Notes under the pieces: model-generated
The model's input: the letters and a program-made list of their open reading frames with translations, nothing else
What the model was told of the DNA's origin: nothing
The model's database searches: none
Shown here: piece after piece, positions 63,606-64,000 of the stretch
How positions within the stretch are numbered: the first letter of the stretch is position 1
Layout: each line of letters begins with the position of its first letter
From: Cystobacter fuscus
GTDB lineage: Bacteria; Myxococcota; Myxococcia; Myxococcales; Myxococcaceae
NCBI RefSeq assembly: GCF_002305875.1
Contig: NZ_CP022098.1
Location: forward strand, 10,726,001 to 10,790,000
Direction of reading: 5' to 3'
Length of the DNA: 64,000 nucleotides
Translations under genes and position numbers: made by a program

Positions 63606-64000
63606 ATGAGACGAGTACTGCTCACCGCCGTGATTCCCACCCTGCTGCTCTCCGGTTGCGCCAGCACCACCGCCGCGACGCCCACGGAGCGCACCGCGCC
63701 GACGGCCACCCACACCACCATTGCCGCGCTCGACGAAGCGATCTCCGGCGCCTGGCGCGATCCGAAGAATGTCGCCCGAGACGGGCACCGCCATCCGAAG
63801 CAGACGCTGGGCTTCTTCGGCGTCACGCCGGACCAGACGGTCATCGAGATCACTCCCGGCGGTGGCTGGTACAGCGAGCTCCTCGCGCCCTACCTGCGCG
63901 ACAAGGGCCACTACGTCGCCGCGGTGTGGGACGACGCGATCGCCGGTCAGCCCAAGTACCGCTACGAGCTCAACCAGAAGCTGCGCGAGAAGTTCGCCGG
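63606..64000 (+). CDS. Lipoprotein with class I methyltransferase-like domain, cut by window end
   Basis: The first 131 residues are visible. A lipoprotein signal (LLTAVIPTLLLSGC, Cys18) is followed by a Ser/Thr linker and a domain beginning DEAISGAWRDPKNVARDGHRHPKQTLGFFGVTPDQTVIEITPGGGWYSELLAPYL. ITPGGGWYSELLAPYL matches the SAM-binding motif I of a methyltransferase fold, but such exported versions may not bind SAM. ATG 63606 follows GGAGG. The 3' end lies outside the window. Confidence 0.8.
   Translation, partial: MRRVLLTAVIPTLLLSGCASTTAATPTERTAPTATHTTIAALDEAISGAWRDPKNVARDGHRHPKQTLGFFGVTPDQTVIEITPGGGWYSELLAPYLRDKGHYVAAVWDDAIAGQPKYRYELNQKLREKFA

Overview
The window looks like chromosomal DNA from a predatory, fruiting delta-proteobacterium (Myxococcota, Cystobacterineae; perhaps a relative of Archangium, Cystobacter or Melittangium). 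This is inferred from uniformly high GC, heavy use of GTG and occasional TTG starts, many lipoproteins and secreted glycan- and protein-degrading enzymes, Sit-like cysteine-rich lipoproteins, and an exopolysaccharide locus of the Wza/Wzc/Wzx/Wzy type with FemAB-like proteins. Both window edges cut genes. I saw no tRNA, rRNA, CRISPR array or insertion sequence.

Layout. 1-7.6 kb: housekeeping and membrane genes (family 1 glycosidase fragment, DusB-type tRNA dihydrouridine synthase, site-2 protease with helical repeats, acyl desaturase, CLC chloride protein, Crp/Fnr regulator). 7.6-9.9 kb: quinol nitric oxide reductase, convergent with the Crp/Fnr gene and carrying a candidate FNR/DNR box. 10-24.8 kb: an accessory mosaic with a GH16-like lipoprotein, an AmpG-like transporter with a clear promoter and operator palindrome, a Sit-like lipoprotein/partner pair, a CPBP protease, a two-gene nuclease-like module (PD-(D/E)XK plus PIN), an AraC regulator, a UreH-like transporter, a lipoprotein serpin, a GH6 cellulase, a six-repeat RCNGC protein and an RluA-type synthase. 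25-31.3 kb: a modular LysM wall hydrolase, a DUF697 GTPase and a GH2 enzyme with two AbfB domains.

31.5-37.3 kb is one tight operon: flavin amine oxidase, sarcosine-oxidase-like flavoprotein, two AidA/PixA inclusion-body proteins and an animal-type haem peroxidase. No member has a signal peptide. It reads as a cytoplasmic peroxide-generating and peroxide-using unit and is the best candidate in the window for an undescribed system. A histidine kinase gene converges on it.

40.0-55.5 kb is a Wzx/Wzy polysaccharide locus: export lipoprotein, a tyrosine-kinase-like chain-length protein with a broken Walker A motif, polymerase, glycosyltransferase, flippase, initiating sugar transferase, aminotransferase, 4,6-dehydratase, acetyltransferase and two FemAB-like acyltransferases. 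PglF-, PglE-, PglD- and PglC-like genes together predict a bacillosamine-type initiating sugar. The gene content recalls the Myxococcus spore-coat exo genes. 55.6-64 kb: beta-helix protein, giant subtilase, a palindromic repeat cluster, DUF885 metallopeptidase and the start of a methyltransferase-like lipoprotein.

Most spaces between convergent genes hold a GC-rich hairpin, usually without a T tract. Two convergent pairs in the polysaccharide locus overlap by 74 and 77 bases.
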